DNA from: VRUB01 sp046758085
GTDB taxonomy: Bacteria; Pseudomonadota; Gammaproteobacteria; Acidiferrobacterales; SPGG2
Assembly: GCA_046758085.1 (NCBI GenBank)
Contig: JBHHZP010000102.1
Coordinates: 1-12,278, forward strand
Direction of reading: 5' to 3'
DNA length: 12,278 nt
Shown here: piece after piece, positions 1 through 6,489 of the stretch
Position numbering within the stretch: the stretch's first letter is position 1
How the letters are laid out: the number at the start of each line of letters is the position of its first letter
Notes under the pieces: generated by a model
Database searches by the model: none
What the model saw: the letters and a program-made list of their open reading frames with translations, nothing else
What the model was told of the DNA's origin: nothing
Program-made: the position numbers and the translations under genes

Positions 1-16
1 CTAGTGGCCATTGATC

Positions 17-39
17 ATATTAACGCGACGCGTTAATAT
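17..39. promoter_or_regulatory. Near-perfect 23-bp palindrome, possible operator
   Basis: Two perfect 11-bp arms, ATATTAACGCG and its reverse complement, flank a single central A at position 28. The arms are AT-rich outside and CGCG-rich inside, the look of a binding site for a dimeric helix-turn-helix repressor. There is no T-run after it, so it does not look like a terminator. Which gene it would control is unclear: it lies about 380 bases before the antitoxin gene and at the window edge, so it may belong to a gene to the left. The palindrome is seen directly; the operator role is inference. Confidence 0.4.
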
Positions 40-40
40 C

Positions 41-81
41 TGGTTTCCACCCACCCACGCAGTCATGCGCATCGGAAACCA
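41..81. repeat. 8-bp inverted repeat next to the palindrome
   Basis: TGGTTTCC at 41-48 is matched by its exact reverse complement GGAAACCA at 74-81, with a 25-base spacer. It starts two bases after the 23-bp palindrome. It could be a second protein-binding site, a weak RNA stem, or chance; I see nothing that decides. Confidence 0.25.
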
Positions 82-416
82 CCAGCGCGGTGCCCCGGAA
101 TCCAGTCGATATAGAGGCCACCCAGCGACCGGAAACGCATCATCGTTTGCGCGTGGTTATCCGTCACGTTGGCCTGTGGCCGGCGTCCTTGTACAACAGG
201 CAAGACGCACAGAGGCCAAGACGTGGACAAAATGAGCAGTCGTCGCCGATCCAGGCAGTCGTGGGTGCTTTGCGCCTTTTTCTGCCCGCCTGTGGGCCTG
301 TCTGTGCGTCGCACGCAGACCGGAGCGCTGGCTATCGCGAAGGTGCGAACACCTTTACGCTCGACCCGGTAAACTGGCTGGACGAATTCCTGTCAAAATA
401 ATGCGGTGAGCAAGCT

Positions 417-731
417 ATGAAAAAAGCAGTACCAATCCATCCCGGCGAGGTTCTGCGCGAGGAGTTCATCAAGCCGATGGGGCTCAGCCAGTATCGCCTG
501 GCGAAAAGCATCAACGTGCCGCCACGCCGTATCAACGAGATCGTGCACGAGAAGCGTGCCATTACGGCCGACACCGCCTTGCGGCTGGGGCGGTTCTTCG
601 GAATATCGGCCGAGTACTGGGTAAGCTTGCAGGCACGCTACGACCTCGATCGCGAGAAGACCCGTCTCGGCAAGAGGCTAACGAGGGAGGTCGAGCCCTA
701 CACAAGCCGATCCTCGTTGGCACGACCCTAA
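417..731 (+). CDS. higA: HigA-family antitoxin / XRE-type repressor, toxin gene absent
   Basis: This 104-residue protein has the standard HigA (VapI-like) form: the N-terminal PIHPGEVLREEFIKPMGLS signature, then a helix-turn-helix at about residues 22-60 (SQYRLAKSINVPPRRINEIVHEKR) and the closing FGISAEYWVSLQARYDL segment. HigA proteins bind and neutralise the mRNA-cleaving toxin HigB and repress their own operon through the helix-turn-helix. The ATG at 417 is supported by GGTGAG at 405-410, six bases upstream. The length is normal for the family. The oddity is context: higB usually lies just upstream, but I see no toxin-like frame on either side, since ubiG starts 31 bases downstream. It may therefore be an orphan regulator, or an antitoxin kept after toxin loss. 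The family call is firm; the function is inferred. Confidence 0.88.
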   Translation: MKKAVPIHPGEVLREEFIKPMGLSQYRLAKSINVPPRRINEIVHEKRAITADTALRLGRFFGISAEYWVSLQARYDLDREKTRLGKRLTREVEPYTSRSSLARP

Positions 732-762
732 GGCAACACAGCAGGCATATCTTAATATCCCA

Positions 763-1476
763 ATGACCGAGGCAGCACAAAACATCGATCGTGACGAAAT
801 CGCCAAGTTTGAAGAGCTGGCCTCACGCTGGTGGGACCCGGAGAGCGAGTTCCGGCCGCTTCATACGATCAACCCGCTGCGTCTCGAATGGATCGACGCG
901 CGCACACCGCTGCAGGGCAAGACCGTGCTCGATGTGGGCTGCGGCGGCGGGATCCTGGCGGAAAGCATGGCCGCACGCGGCGCACGCGTGACCGGCATCG
1001 ATATGGGTGAGGCGCCGTTGAGCGTAGCCAAGCTTCACCTGAAAGAAAGCGGGCACAGCGTCGAGTATCTGCGCAGCACGGCGGAACAGTTGGCGCAGGG
1101 GAAACCCGAGTCGTTTGAGGTCGTGACGTGCATGGAGCTGCTCGAGCACGTGCCTGACCCCTCAGCGGTCGTCGGTGCCTGCGCGCGACTGGTGAAACCG
1201 GGCGGAGCCGTGTTCTTCTCAACCATCAATCGCAACCCCAAGTCCTGGCTGCTTGCCATCGTTGGTGCGGAGTATGTCTTGAACCTCCTGCCGCGCGGCA
1301 CACATGAGTACCGCAAGTTCATCAGGCCCTCAGAGCTGGAAGGCTGGGGTCGAACCGCCGGGCTCGCACTGCTCGAGCTTACCGGTCTGCATTACAACCC
1401 GCTCACGCGCCACTATTGGCTCGCGCCGGGCGTAGATGTGAATTATTTTGCCTATAGCGTGCGTTCGGATGCGTAG
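763..1476 (+). CDS. ubiG: UbiG, 3-O-methyltransferase of ubiquinone synthesis
   Basis: The 237-residue protein is full length for UbiG, which uses S-adenosylmethionine for both O-methylation steps of ubiquinone synthesis at the inner membrane face. The N-terminal family signature is present (KFEELASRWWDPESEFRPLH, then INPLRLEWI), followed by SAM-binding motif I, VLDVGCGGG, at residues 55-63, the acidic end of the second strand (VTGID), and the post-motif segment around TCMELLEHVPDP. The C-terminal part (GTHEYRKFIRPSEL, then THYNPLTRHYWL-like sequence) also fits the family. The start is set by the conserved N-terminus; there is no clear Shine-Dalgarno sequence, only AT-rich sequence before the ATG. 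The gene follows the antitoxin by 31 bases, and its stop overlaps the next gene's ATG by 8 bases, suggesting coupled translation. Confidence 0.96.
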   Translation: MTEAAQNIDRDEIAKFEELASRWWDPESEFRPLHTINPLRLEWIDARTPLQGKTVLDVGCGGGILAESMAARGARVTGIDMGEAPLSVAKLHLKESGHSVEYLRSTAEQLAQGKPESFEVVTCMELLEHVPDPSAVVGACARLVKPGGAVFFSTINRNPKSWLLAIVGAEYVLNLLPRGTHEYRKFIRPSELEGWGRTAGLALLELTGLHYNPLTRHYWLAPGVDVNYFAYSVRSDA

Positions 1477-2134
1477 AATCGACACCGTACTGCTTGACCT
1501 GGATGGGACCTTGGCCGATACCGCGCCCGACATGGCGCACGCATTGAATCTCCTGCTCAGGGAAAGAAATCATGACCCGTTGCCGTTTGACCTGATTCGA
1601 CCGCATGTTTCGCATGGGGCGCTCGCGCTGGTTCGGCTGGGCTTCGCGCTCGCGCCCGACAGTGAGAACCTCGAGCCCCTGCGGCGGCGATATCTCGAGA
1701 TCTATGCCGGCAATCTCTGCCGCGAGACGCATCTTTTTCCCGGCATACCGCAATTGCTCGAGGCCCTGAGCGGCCGGCGTATCGACTGGGGAGTCGTCAC
1801 GAACAAACCGGCGTATCTTACAGAGCCGCTCGTCGATCAGCTCGCGCTGCGGCAGCAGCCGGCATGCATCGTTAGCGGCGACACCACCAACAATCGCAAG
1901 CCGCATCCCGAGCCGTTGCTCCATGCCTGTGCGCAGGCGGGCAGCGTGCCGGAGCGCTGCCTGCTTGTAGGAGACGCAGAACGCGACATTCAGGCAGGGA
2001 CACAAGCAGGCATGAAGACGCTAGTGGCGCTGTTCGGTTACATTAGCCGCGAGGAAAACCCGCAACTGTGGGGTGCGGACGGCATAATTCACGCGCCCAT
2101 GGAAATTTGTGACTGGCTCGACGCCTATGGGTAA
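1469..2134 (+). CDS. mupP: HAD phosphatase of the MupP / phosphoglycolate phosphatase type
   Basis: A 221-residue haloacid-dehalogenase-family phosphatase. All four HAD motifs are visible: DLDGT with the nucleophile Asp10 and acid/base Asp12, the motif II Thr in VVTNKP (Thr111), the motif III Lys in NRKPHPEP (Lys144), and motif IV GDAERD (Asp169, Asp173). A cap domain lies between motifs I and II. By sequence alone it could be phosphoglycolate phosphatase (Gph). Its place directly after ubiG is the arrangement known for MupP of Pseudomonas, which dephosphorylates N-acetylmuramic acid 6-phosphate in peptidoglycan recycling, so I favour MupP. I chose the ATG at 1469 over the upstream TTG at 1448 because it starts just before the conserved IDTVLLDLDGT strand and overlaps the ubiG stop by 8 bases. 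Enzyme class is sure; substrate is inference from context. Confidence 0.82.
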   Translation: MRRIDTVLLDLDGTLADTAPDMAHALNLLLRERNHDPLPFDLIRPHVSHGALALVRLGFALAPDSENLEPLRRRYLEIYAGNLCRETHLFPGIPQLLEALSGRRIDWGVVTNKPAYLTEPLVDQLALRQQPACIVSGDTTNNRKPHPEPLLHACAQAGSVPERCLLVGDAERDIQAGTQAGMKTLVALFGYISREENPQLWGADGIIHAPMEICDWLDAYG

Positions 2135-3347
2135 CACCGCGATACTTATTATAGTGTTAATTGCAGTCGCTGCGCTGGCGGGTACCGTGGGATGGCTGCT
2201 CGCGCGCGCGCGAAGTCAGCGTACCATCACCGAGCTTGAGACCACGCTCAAGATGGAACGCCAGTCGGCCAACGAAAAACTCGCAGAAGTAGAGAAAACC
2301 TTTAGCGCGCTGTCGACCCAGGCTCTTCAGGACAACAGCAAGGCTTTTCTGCAGCTTGCTCAGGAAACCCTGAAGCGCTTCCACATGCAGGCCAAGGGCG
2401 AGCTCGATCAAAAAGAAAAAGCCGTAGGGCACCTGGTTAACCCGATCCGCGAGGCACTGGAAAAAACCGAGCAGCAAATCCGGCGGATGGAGAACGAGCG
2501 CAGAGAGGCTTACGGGGCATTGCACAAGCACCTGGAGTCCCTCAACCAGACCCAACGCATGCTCCACGGCGAGACCCGTAATTTGGTACAGGCGCTGCGC
2601 CGCCCCGAGGTTCGCGGTCAGTGGGGCGAGATGACGCTCAGGCGCCTGGCCGAGCTGGCCGGCATGGTCGAGTACTGCGACTTCTTCGAGCAGCCCCAGG
2701 TGGTCGGTGACGAGGGGCGGCTGCGCCCGGATATGATCGTGCGCATGCCGGACGGGCGCGAAGTGGTGGTGGACGCCAAGACCCCGCTCGATGCGTACCT
2801 CAGCGCGGTGGAGGCCCCGGACGACGAGACCCGCAAGAAATACCTCGAGCAGCATGCGCGCAACGTGCGTACCCGTATTCGCGAGCTGGCGGCCAAGACC
2901 TACTGGATTCAGTTCAAACGCGCGCCGGATTTTGTGGTATTGTTCATCCCCGGGGAGCAGTTCCTGGGGGCAGCGCTGGATATCGATCACGATATGCTGG
3001 AGGACGCCCTACGCCAAAGGGTAATTTTGACTACCCCTACGAGTTTTGTTGCACTGCTCCGTGCGGTCGCCTACGGCTGGCGCCAGGAGGCGCTGACGGC
3101 TAATGCCGAGCGGATTCGCGAGATTGGCGAAGATCTGTATAATCGACTCACTACATTTAGTGAGCACCTCTCGCGCCTCGGCCGCAGCCTGGACACTGCC
3201 GTGACGCAATACAACCGGTCGGTGGGCTCGTTCCAGGCTAAGGTCCTGCCGGGTGCGCGCAAATTTTCGGAGCTCGGGGTCAGCGAGGCCAAGCCTGTGG
3301 AGGAACCCGAGCAGATCGAGAAGGGTCTACGGGAGTTGGAATCGTAG
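2127..3347 (+). CDS. rmuC: RmuC-family DNA recombination protein
   Basis: The 406-residue protein has the RmuC layout. An N-terminal membrane anchor (about residues 4-25, ILIIVLIAVAALAGTVGWLL) is followed by a long coiled coil rich in Glu, Gln, Lys and Arg to about residue 150, then the RmuC nuclease-like domain. That domain shows RGQWGEMTLRRLAELAGM from residue 163, then RPDMIV (Asp202) and VVVDAKTPLDAYL (Asp216, Lys218), which together form the PD-(D/E)xK signature. RmuC limits inversions and other rearrangements at repeats; its biochemical activity is poorly defined. The ATG at 2127 is preferred over the GTG at 2109 because it places the membrane segment right at the N-terminus and overlaps the preceding stop by 8 bases, just as at the gene before. 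Translational coupling of ubiG, mupP and rmuC is therefore likely. Confidence 0.94.
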   Translation: MGNTAILIIVLIAVAALAGTVGWLLARARSQRTITELETTLKMERQSANEKLAEVEKTFSALSTQALQDNSKAFLQLAQETLKRFHMQAKGELDQKEKAVGHLVNPIREALEKTEQQIRRMENERREAYGALHKHLESLNQTQRMLHGETRNLVQALRRPEVRGQWGEMTLRRLAELAGMVEYCDFFEQPQVVGDEGRLRPDMIVRMPDGREVVVDAKTPLDAYLSAVEAPDDETRKKYLEQHARNVRTRIRELAAKTYWIQFKRAPDFVVLFIPGEQFLGAALDIDHDMLEDALRQRVILTTPTSFVALLRAVAYGWRQEALTANAERIREIGEDLYNRLTTFSEHLSRLGRSLDTAVTQYNRSVGSFQAKVLPGARKFSELGVSEAKPVEEPEQIEKGLRELES

Positions 3348-3436
3348 CAAGGGTGTGCAGCTAAGGAGAGCAAGAATCAAACCGTAGGCAACACAGCGCC
3401 CGCGCAAGGCGCTAGTAGTAACAAGGTGGGTGCCTC

Positions 3437-4486
3437 GTGGGTAATCGCACTGTAAGCGCAAGTACCGAATCTCCAACGGCCTACGGCGTCGTGTCCGATG
3501 TGCCTATCCTGCTGCACGCTCGCGACGGCGACGAGCAGGTCCGGACGCGCCCCTGTATCCTGCTGGTGGAAAACTCGCCTGCTACGCTCAGATTGTTGTC
3601 TAAGCCGCTGTCGCAGCGCTATACCTTGCTGTCGGCGAACGACGGGATCGATGCTTGGAACCTGCTGCAAACGCATCCCGAAATCGAGCTTGTCATTACA
3701 GACATCCTGATGCCGCATCTGTCTGGCCATGAACTGTTGGTCAAGATTCGCTCAAGCGATGATGTACAGATCCGTAACTTGCCGGTGATTGTCATCGCCG
3801 GTGCAGAGGACAAGGACGCAAGAAATCTTGCCTTTCACAACGGTGCCAATGACTTCGTCACTAAGCCAATTGACTCCACGGAATTGCAGGCCAGAGTGCG
3901 CGTACATCACAAGCTGGCACGCACGATCCACCAGCTAGAGCTCAGCCGCCGCCAGCTCACAGAGCAGGCTACGACTGATCCGCTGACGCAGCTCAAGAAT
4001 CGGCGCGCGTTTTTCCAGGAAGGCAAACATAGCCTCGCCCTGAGCCAACGCTCCGGGACGCATTTGTCCGTGATGTTGTTGGATATCGATCATTTCAAGC
4101 GTGTTAATGACACCTATGGCCACCAGGCTGGGGACCGAGTTTTGATCGCCCTCGCCGAGCTGTTGGGAGAGATGGGTCGCACGGTCGATACCGTAGCGCG
4201 CGTAGGTGGCGAAGAGTTTGCCATTATCCTGCCCAACACAAACCGTGAGGGGGCTGCGGTGCTGGCCGAGCGCATTCGTGCGGCCGTTGAGCAATCGGCT
4301 TTTGACACTGGCACCGAGCCCGTTTTGCTCACCATAAGCATTGGCGTCGCCACCTTTGGCACGGACTCGGCGGACTCCATAGACGCTTTGCTCAAAGTCG
4401 CAGATCGGCGCCTCTATATTTCCAAGAAAGAAGGCCGCAACCGCATCTGCACGCGAGATCAGGACGACTCAACCATCTGGCCCTGA
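3437..4486 (+). CDS. Receiver-GGDEF protein, probable diguanylate cyclase
   Basis: A 349-residue two-domain response regulator. After about 38 poorly ordered residues comes a receiver domain (about 39-160), then a GGDEF domain (about 185-345) opened by TTDPLTQLKNRRAF. The cyclase site GGEEF (257-261), DIDHFKRVNDTYGH and the product-inhibition site RTVD (248-251, five residues before GGEEF) are all intact, so cyclic-di-GMP synthesis with feedback control is expected in the cytoplasm. The receiver keeps the phosphate-accepting Asp89 (ITDILMP) and Lys143 (VTKP), but the acidic pair is Glu45-Asn46 and the switch Thr/Ser is Ala121. Phosphorylation may therefore be weak or absent. The start is GTG at 3437, with AAGGTGGG at 3423-3430 six bases before it. 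It is 89 bases from rmuC, with no cognate kinase nearby. Its input signal is unknown. Confidence 0.93.
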   Translation: MGNRTVSASTESPTAYGVVSDVPILLHARDGDEQVRTRPCILLVENSPATLRLLSKPLSQRYTLLSANDGIDAWNLLQTHPEIELVITDILMPHLSGHELLVKIRSSDDVQIRNLPVIVIAGAEDKDARNLAFHNGANDFVTKPIDSTELQARVRVHHKLARTIHQLELSRRQLTEQATTDPLTQLKNRRAFFQEGKHSLALSQRSGTHLSVMLLDIDHFKRVNDTYGHQAGDRVLIALAELLGEMGRTVDTVARVGGEEFAIILPNTNREGAAVLAERIRAAVEQSAFDTGTEPVLLTISIGVATFGTDSADSIDALLKVADRRLYISKKEGRNRICTRDQDDSTIWP

Positions 4487-4535
4487 CTCACGCTCAAGAC
4501 CCGTCTTCCCCCATCGCGCCGTTGCCGCGAGTTAA

Positions 4536-5396
4536 ATGTCGCCAATCCAGTATTGCCGGGCAAAGGTTCATAGTCCCGGATCTAGCCTTTATTACAGCAC
4601 TCTGTTCCTTGAGCCAGAGAAGCGAGACGCGATCACTGCGGTCCACGCCTACGTGCGTGAGATCTCCGAGGTGTTCGACGAATGCCAGGAAGTCGCGCTC
4701 GCTCGGATCAAGCTCGAGTGGTGGCGCGGGGAAATCGCCAGCACATTCGCGGGCAGGCCCAGCCATCCGGTGGCGCGGGCATTGGTGCCGGCGATTGCAA
4801 GTTACAACCTGCCCGAAGATCGCCTACTTGGGCTCATCGATGGACTCGAACACGATCTGAGTCAGACTCGCTACAGCACCTCCGTCGATCTGCGGACCTA
4901 CTGCGAGCGCATCGGCGGTAATGTGTGTTTGCTAGCCGCGCTGATTCTCCAATACACAGACGCCACGACGCTTGCGTATGCGCGCGAGCTAGGTGTGGCC
5001 CTGCAACTGACGGCAATAGTGCGTGACATGGGCAAACACGCACGACGTCAGCGCATCTATATTCCGAGCGAGGAGCTCGACCACTTTGATGTCCCCACGG
5101 TGGACATACTCAATGGAAACGAGAGCGTCAACATCCAGCGGCTCGTAGCAACACAGATCGAAGGCATCCATGCTCAATACGAGCGCGCACTTGCATGTCT
5201 GCCCGAGCGCGATCGCTTGTCGCAGCTACCAGGCCTCATTATGGCCGCTATTGCGCGCACCACGCTCGAGGAAATCCGCAAAGACGGCTGTCACGTATTA
5301 AAGGAGCGCGTAAGTCTGACACCCATGCGCATGCTGTGGATCGCCTGGCGCACTCAGCATGCCGAAAAGCGTCGCCACAGCAAACTGAAAATCTAA
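4536..5396 (+). CDS. Squalene/phytoene-synthase-family protein with lost metal-binding motifs
   Basis: The 286-residue protein resembles HpnD-type presqualene diphosphate synthase along its whole length: SPGSSLYYSTLFLEPEKRDAI near the N-terminus, ARIKLEWWRGEI, a middle DGLEHDLSQTRY, GVALQLTAIVRD, GLIMAAIARTTLEEIRKDG and LTPMRMLWIAWR at the end. Family enzymes condense two farnesyl diphosphates using two Asp-rich motifs that hold magnesium. Here the first motif, normally like REVDDVVDE, reads REISEVFDE (Ser44, Glu45; Asp48 kept), and the second, normally like RDxxxDxxRxRIYLP, reads RDMGKHARRQRIYIP (Asp164 kept, His168 in place of Asp). Synthase activity is doubtful. A comparable case is mitochondrial NDUFAF6, a family member without synthase function that helps assemble complex I. 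No other hopanoid or carotenoid gene is visible nearby. The frame is open and unbroken, 49 bases after the GGDEF gene, with only a weak ribosome site. Role unknown. Confidence 0.85.
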   Translation: MSPIQYCRAKVHSPGSSLYYSTLFLEPEKRDAITAVHAYVREISEVFDECQEVALARIKLEWWRGEIASTFAGRPSHPVARALVPAIASYNLPEDRLLGLIDGLEHDLSQTRYSTSVDLRTYCERIGGNVCLLAALILQYTDATTLAYARELGVALQLTAIVRDMGKHARRQRIYIPSEELDHFDVPTVDILNGNESVNIQRLVATQIEGIHAQYERALACLPERDRLSQLPGLIMAAIARTTLEEIRKDGCHVLKERVSLTPMRMLWIAWRTQHAEKRRHSKLKI

Positions 5397-5438
5397 CAAC
5401 TTTGCCCAATGAGCAGCGAGCGTTGCTTGGTGACAGCG

Positions 5439-5447
5439 TGCTAGAAT
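5439..5447 (+). promoter_or_regulatory. Candidate extended -10 promoter for the dehydrogenase gene
   Basis: The bases TGC followed by TAGAAT form an extended -10 element (TGn plus five of six matches to TATAAT), 26 bases before the ATG at 5474. No good -35 hexamer sits at the usual distance, which extended -10 promoters do not need. It lies in the 77-base gap after the squalene-synthase-like gene, so the dehydrogenase gene could be transcribed on its own with a leader of about 20 bases. Confidence 0.35.
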
Positions 5448-5473
5448 GCGCCCGCATCGTAACGATCTCGATC

Positions 5474-6238
5474 ATGGGCCATCCCCCGCCACGAAAGGAT
5501 CTGCTCGTTGACCGCGTGATTCTCATTACGGGCGCGGCCGAGGGCATCGGAAAAACAGCGGCGCTCACCTTCGCACGTCACGGCGCAACCGTCGTGCTGC
5601 TCGACCGTGTTGTAAAAAAACTGGACGCCATCTACGACGACATCGAGCACGCCGGCTATCCGCAGCCGGCCATCATCTCGCTTGACCTCCAGAGCGCCGC
5701 TGCTGAAGACTATGAGAATGTAGCCGGGACTATCGACCGCGAGTTCGGGCGGTTGGACGGCCTGCTGCATAATGCCGCCGAGCTCGGCACGCTCACTCCG
5801 CTGGAACTCTACGATCTCGAGCGGTGGGTCAAGGTGCTGACGGTCAACCTACACGCCCCGTTACTGCTGACCCGCGCCTGTCTGCCGTTGCTCAAGAAAT
5901 CGGGGGATGCTTCCATTGTATTCACGACGGCCGATGTCGGGCGTAAGGGGCGCGCCTACTGGGGTGCCTACGGCGTATCCTGTTTTGCGCTCGAGGGCAT
6001 GATGCAAATCCTCGCCGCCGAGCTAGAGAGCAACACCTCTGTCCGTGTGAATAGCATCGACCCTGGCGCCGTGCGTACATCGATGCGTGCGCGCGCCTAC
6101 CCCGGCGAGGATGCGGGCCGCCTGCCCACGCCGGAAAGTGTCATGGCCACCTACCTCTATCTGCTGGGCCCCGACAGCAAGGGCGTCAGCGGCCAAGCGT
6201 TCTCGGCCCAGCCCGACAAACACTCTGGCGAGCGCTAA
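5474..6238 (+). CDS. yciK: YciK-like short-chain dehydrogenase with altered catalytic residues
   Basis: A 254-residue Rossmann-fold protein with clear overall likeness to E. coli YciK: KDLLVDRVILITGAAEGIG at the N-terminus (TGxxxGxG at 19-26), LDGLLHNAA, VNLHAPLLLT (Asn125), WGAYGVS and FALEGMMQILAAEL, and the terminal QAFSAQPDK. The physiological substrate of YciK is not known. Three differences stand out. The catalytic Ser position, 13 residues before Tyr166, is Ala153 (FTTADVGR, against FTSSSVGR in YciK). The YxxxK lysine is Cys170 (YGVSC). Asp44 ends the second strand (VVLLDR), where YciK has LLGR, pointing to NAD rather than NADP. Only Tyr166 and Asn125 of the usual tetrad remain. The ATG at 5474 is chosen from the conserved N-terminus; the open frame continues upstream to 5195 but that part is a shadow of the preceding gene. 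In Pseudomonas a homologue follows mupP. Confidence 0.88.
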   Translation: MGHPPPRKDLLVDRVILITGAAEGIGKTAALTFARHGATVVLLDRVVKKLDAIYDDIEHAGYPQPAIISLDLQSAAAEDYENVAGTIDREFGRLDGLLHNAAELGTLTPLELYDLERWVKVLTVNLHAPLLLTRACLPLLKKSGDASIVFTTADVGRKGRAYWGAYGVSCFALEGMMQILAAELESNTSVRVNSIDPGAVRTSMRARAYPGEDAGRLPTPESVMATYLYLLGPDSKGVSGQAFSAQPDKHSGER

Positions 6239-6489
6239 GAGCACCCGCCATGGCCCCGTCGGAGCAGCCCTGACCCGCAGGCAGAGCCGCCGCCGCGGCC
6301 CCGAGGCTACCCGCGAGCGCGGCCAACCATGCCCAATGACGATCTCCGGGTCGTATTCCTGCGCTGAGCCCCGCACAACCCGCTGGCTGCGCTCCAAATC
6401 GGCCGACGGACGCCCTCCTCCCGGGATTAAGCAGCCCCTTATCCCCGACTAAAAACCGTCTATGCTTCTAATCAGAGAAGTCGAATCCG

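Larger units (their letters stand above)
1..416. other. Leading 416 bases without a convincing gene
   Basis: Several short open frames cross this stretch on both strands (for example 90-401 plus and 63-314 minus), but none has a recognisable domain, a convincing ribosome binding site or a plausible residue composition; they are rich in Arg, Pro, Gly and Cys, as expected from high-GC noncoding sequence. Because a HigA-type antitoxin gene follows, I looked specifically for an upstream HigB toxin with its usual HPLKG and GNWRV-like motifs and found none in any frame. What the stretch does hold is a 23-bp palindrome (17-39) and an 8-bp inverted repeat (41-81). The frame ending at 401 closes with TFTLDPVNWLDEFLSK, which looks more protein-like than the rest of that frame but matches nothing I know. 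Confidence 0.5.

Noticed and set aside
90..401. 103-codon open frame before the antitoxin gene
   Set aside because: No ribosome site, composition typical of high-GC noncoding sequence, no family resemblance and no HigB motifs.
731..742. 12-base repeat AGGCAACACAGC also found near 3386-3397
   Set aside because: Several 12-base matches are expected by chance in a window of this size; the flanks do not match.
2157..2990. Long minus-strand open frame opposite rmuC
   Set aside because: A mirror of strong codon bias in rmuC; no domain and no ribosome site.
3395..3413. Six-pair hairpin AGCGCC/GGCGCT between rmuC and the GGDEF gene
   Set aside because: No T-run follows, and six-pair GC stems are common by chance at this GC content.
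5195..5473. Upstream extension of the YciK-like reading frame
   Set aside because: It overlaps the squalene-synthase-like gene in another frame, and YciK homology begins at about the ATG at 5474.
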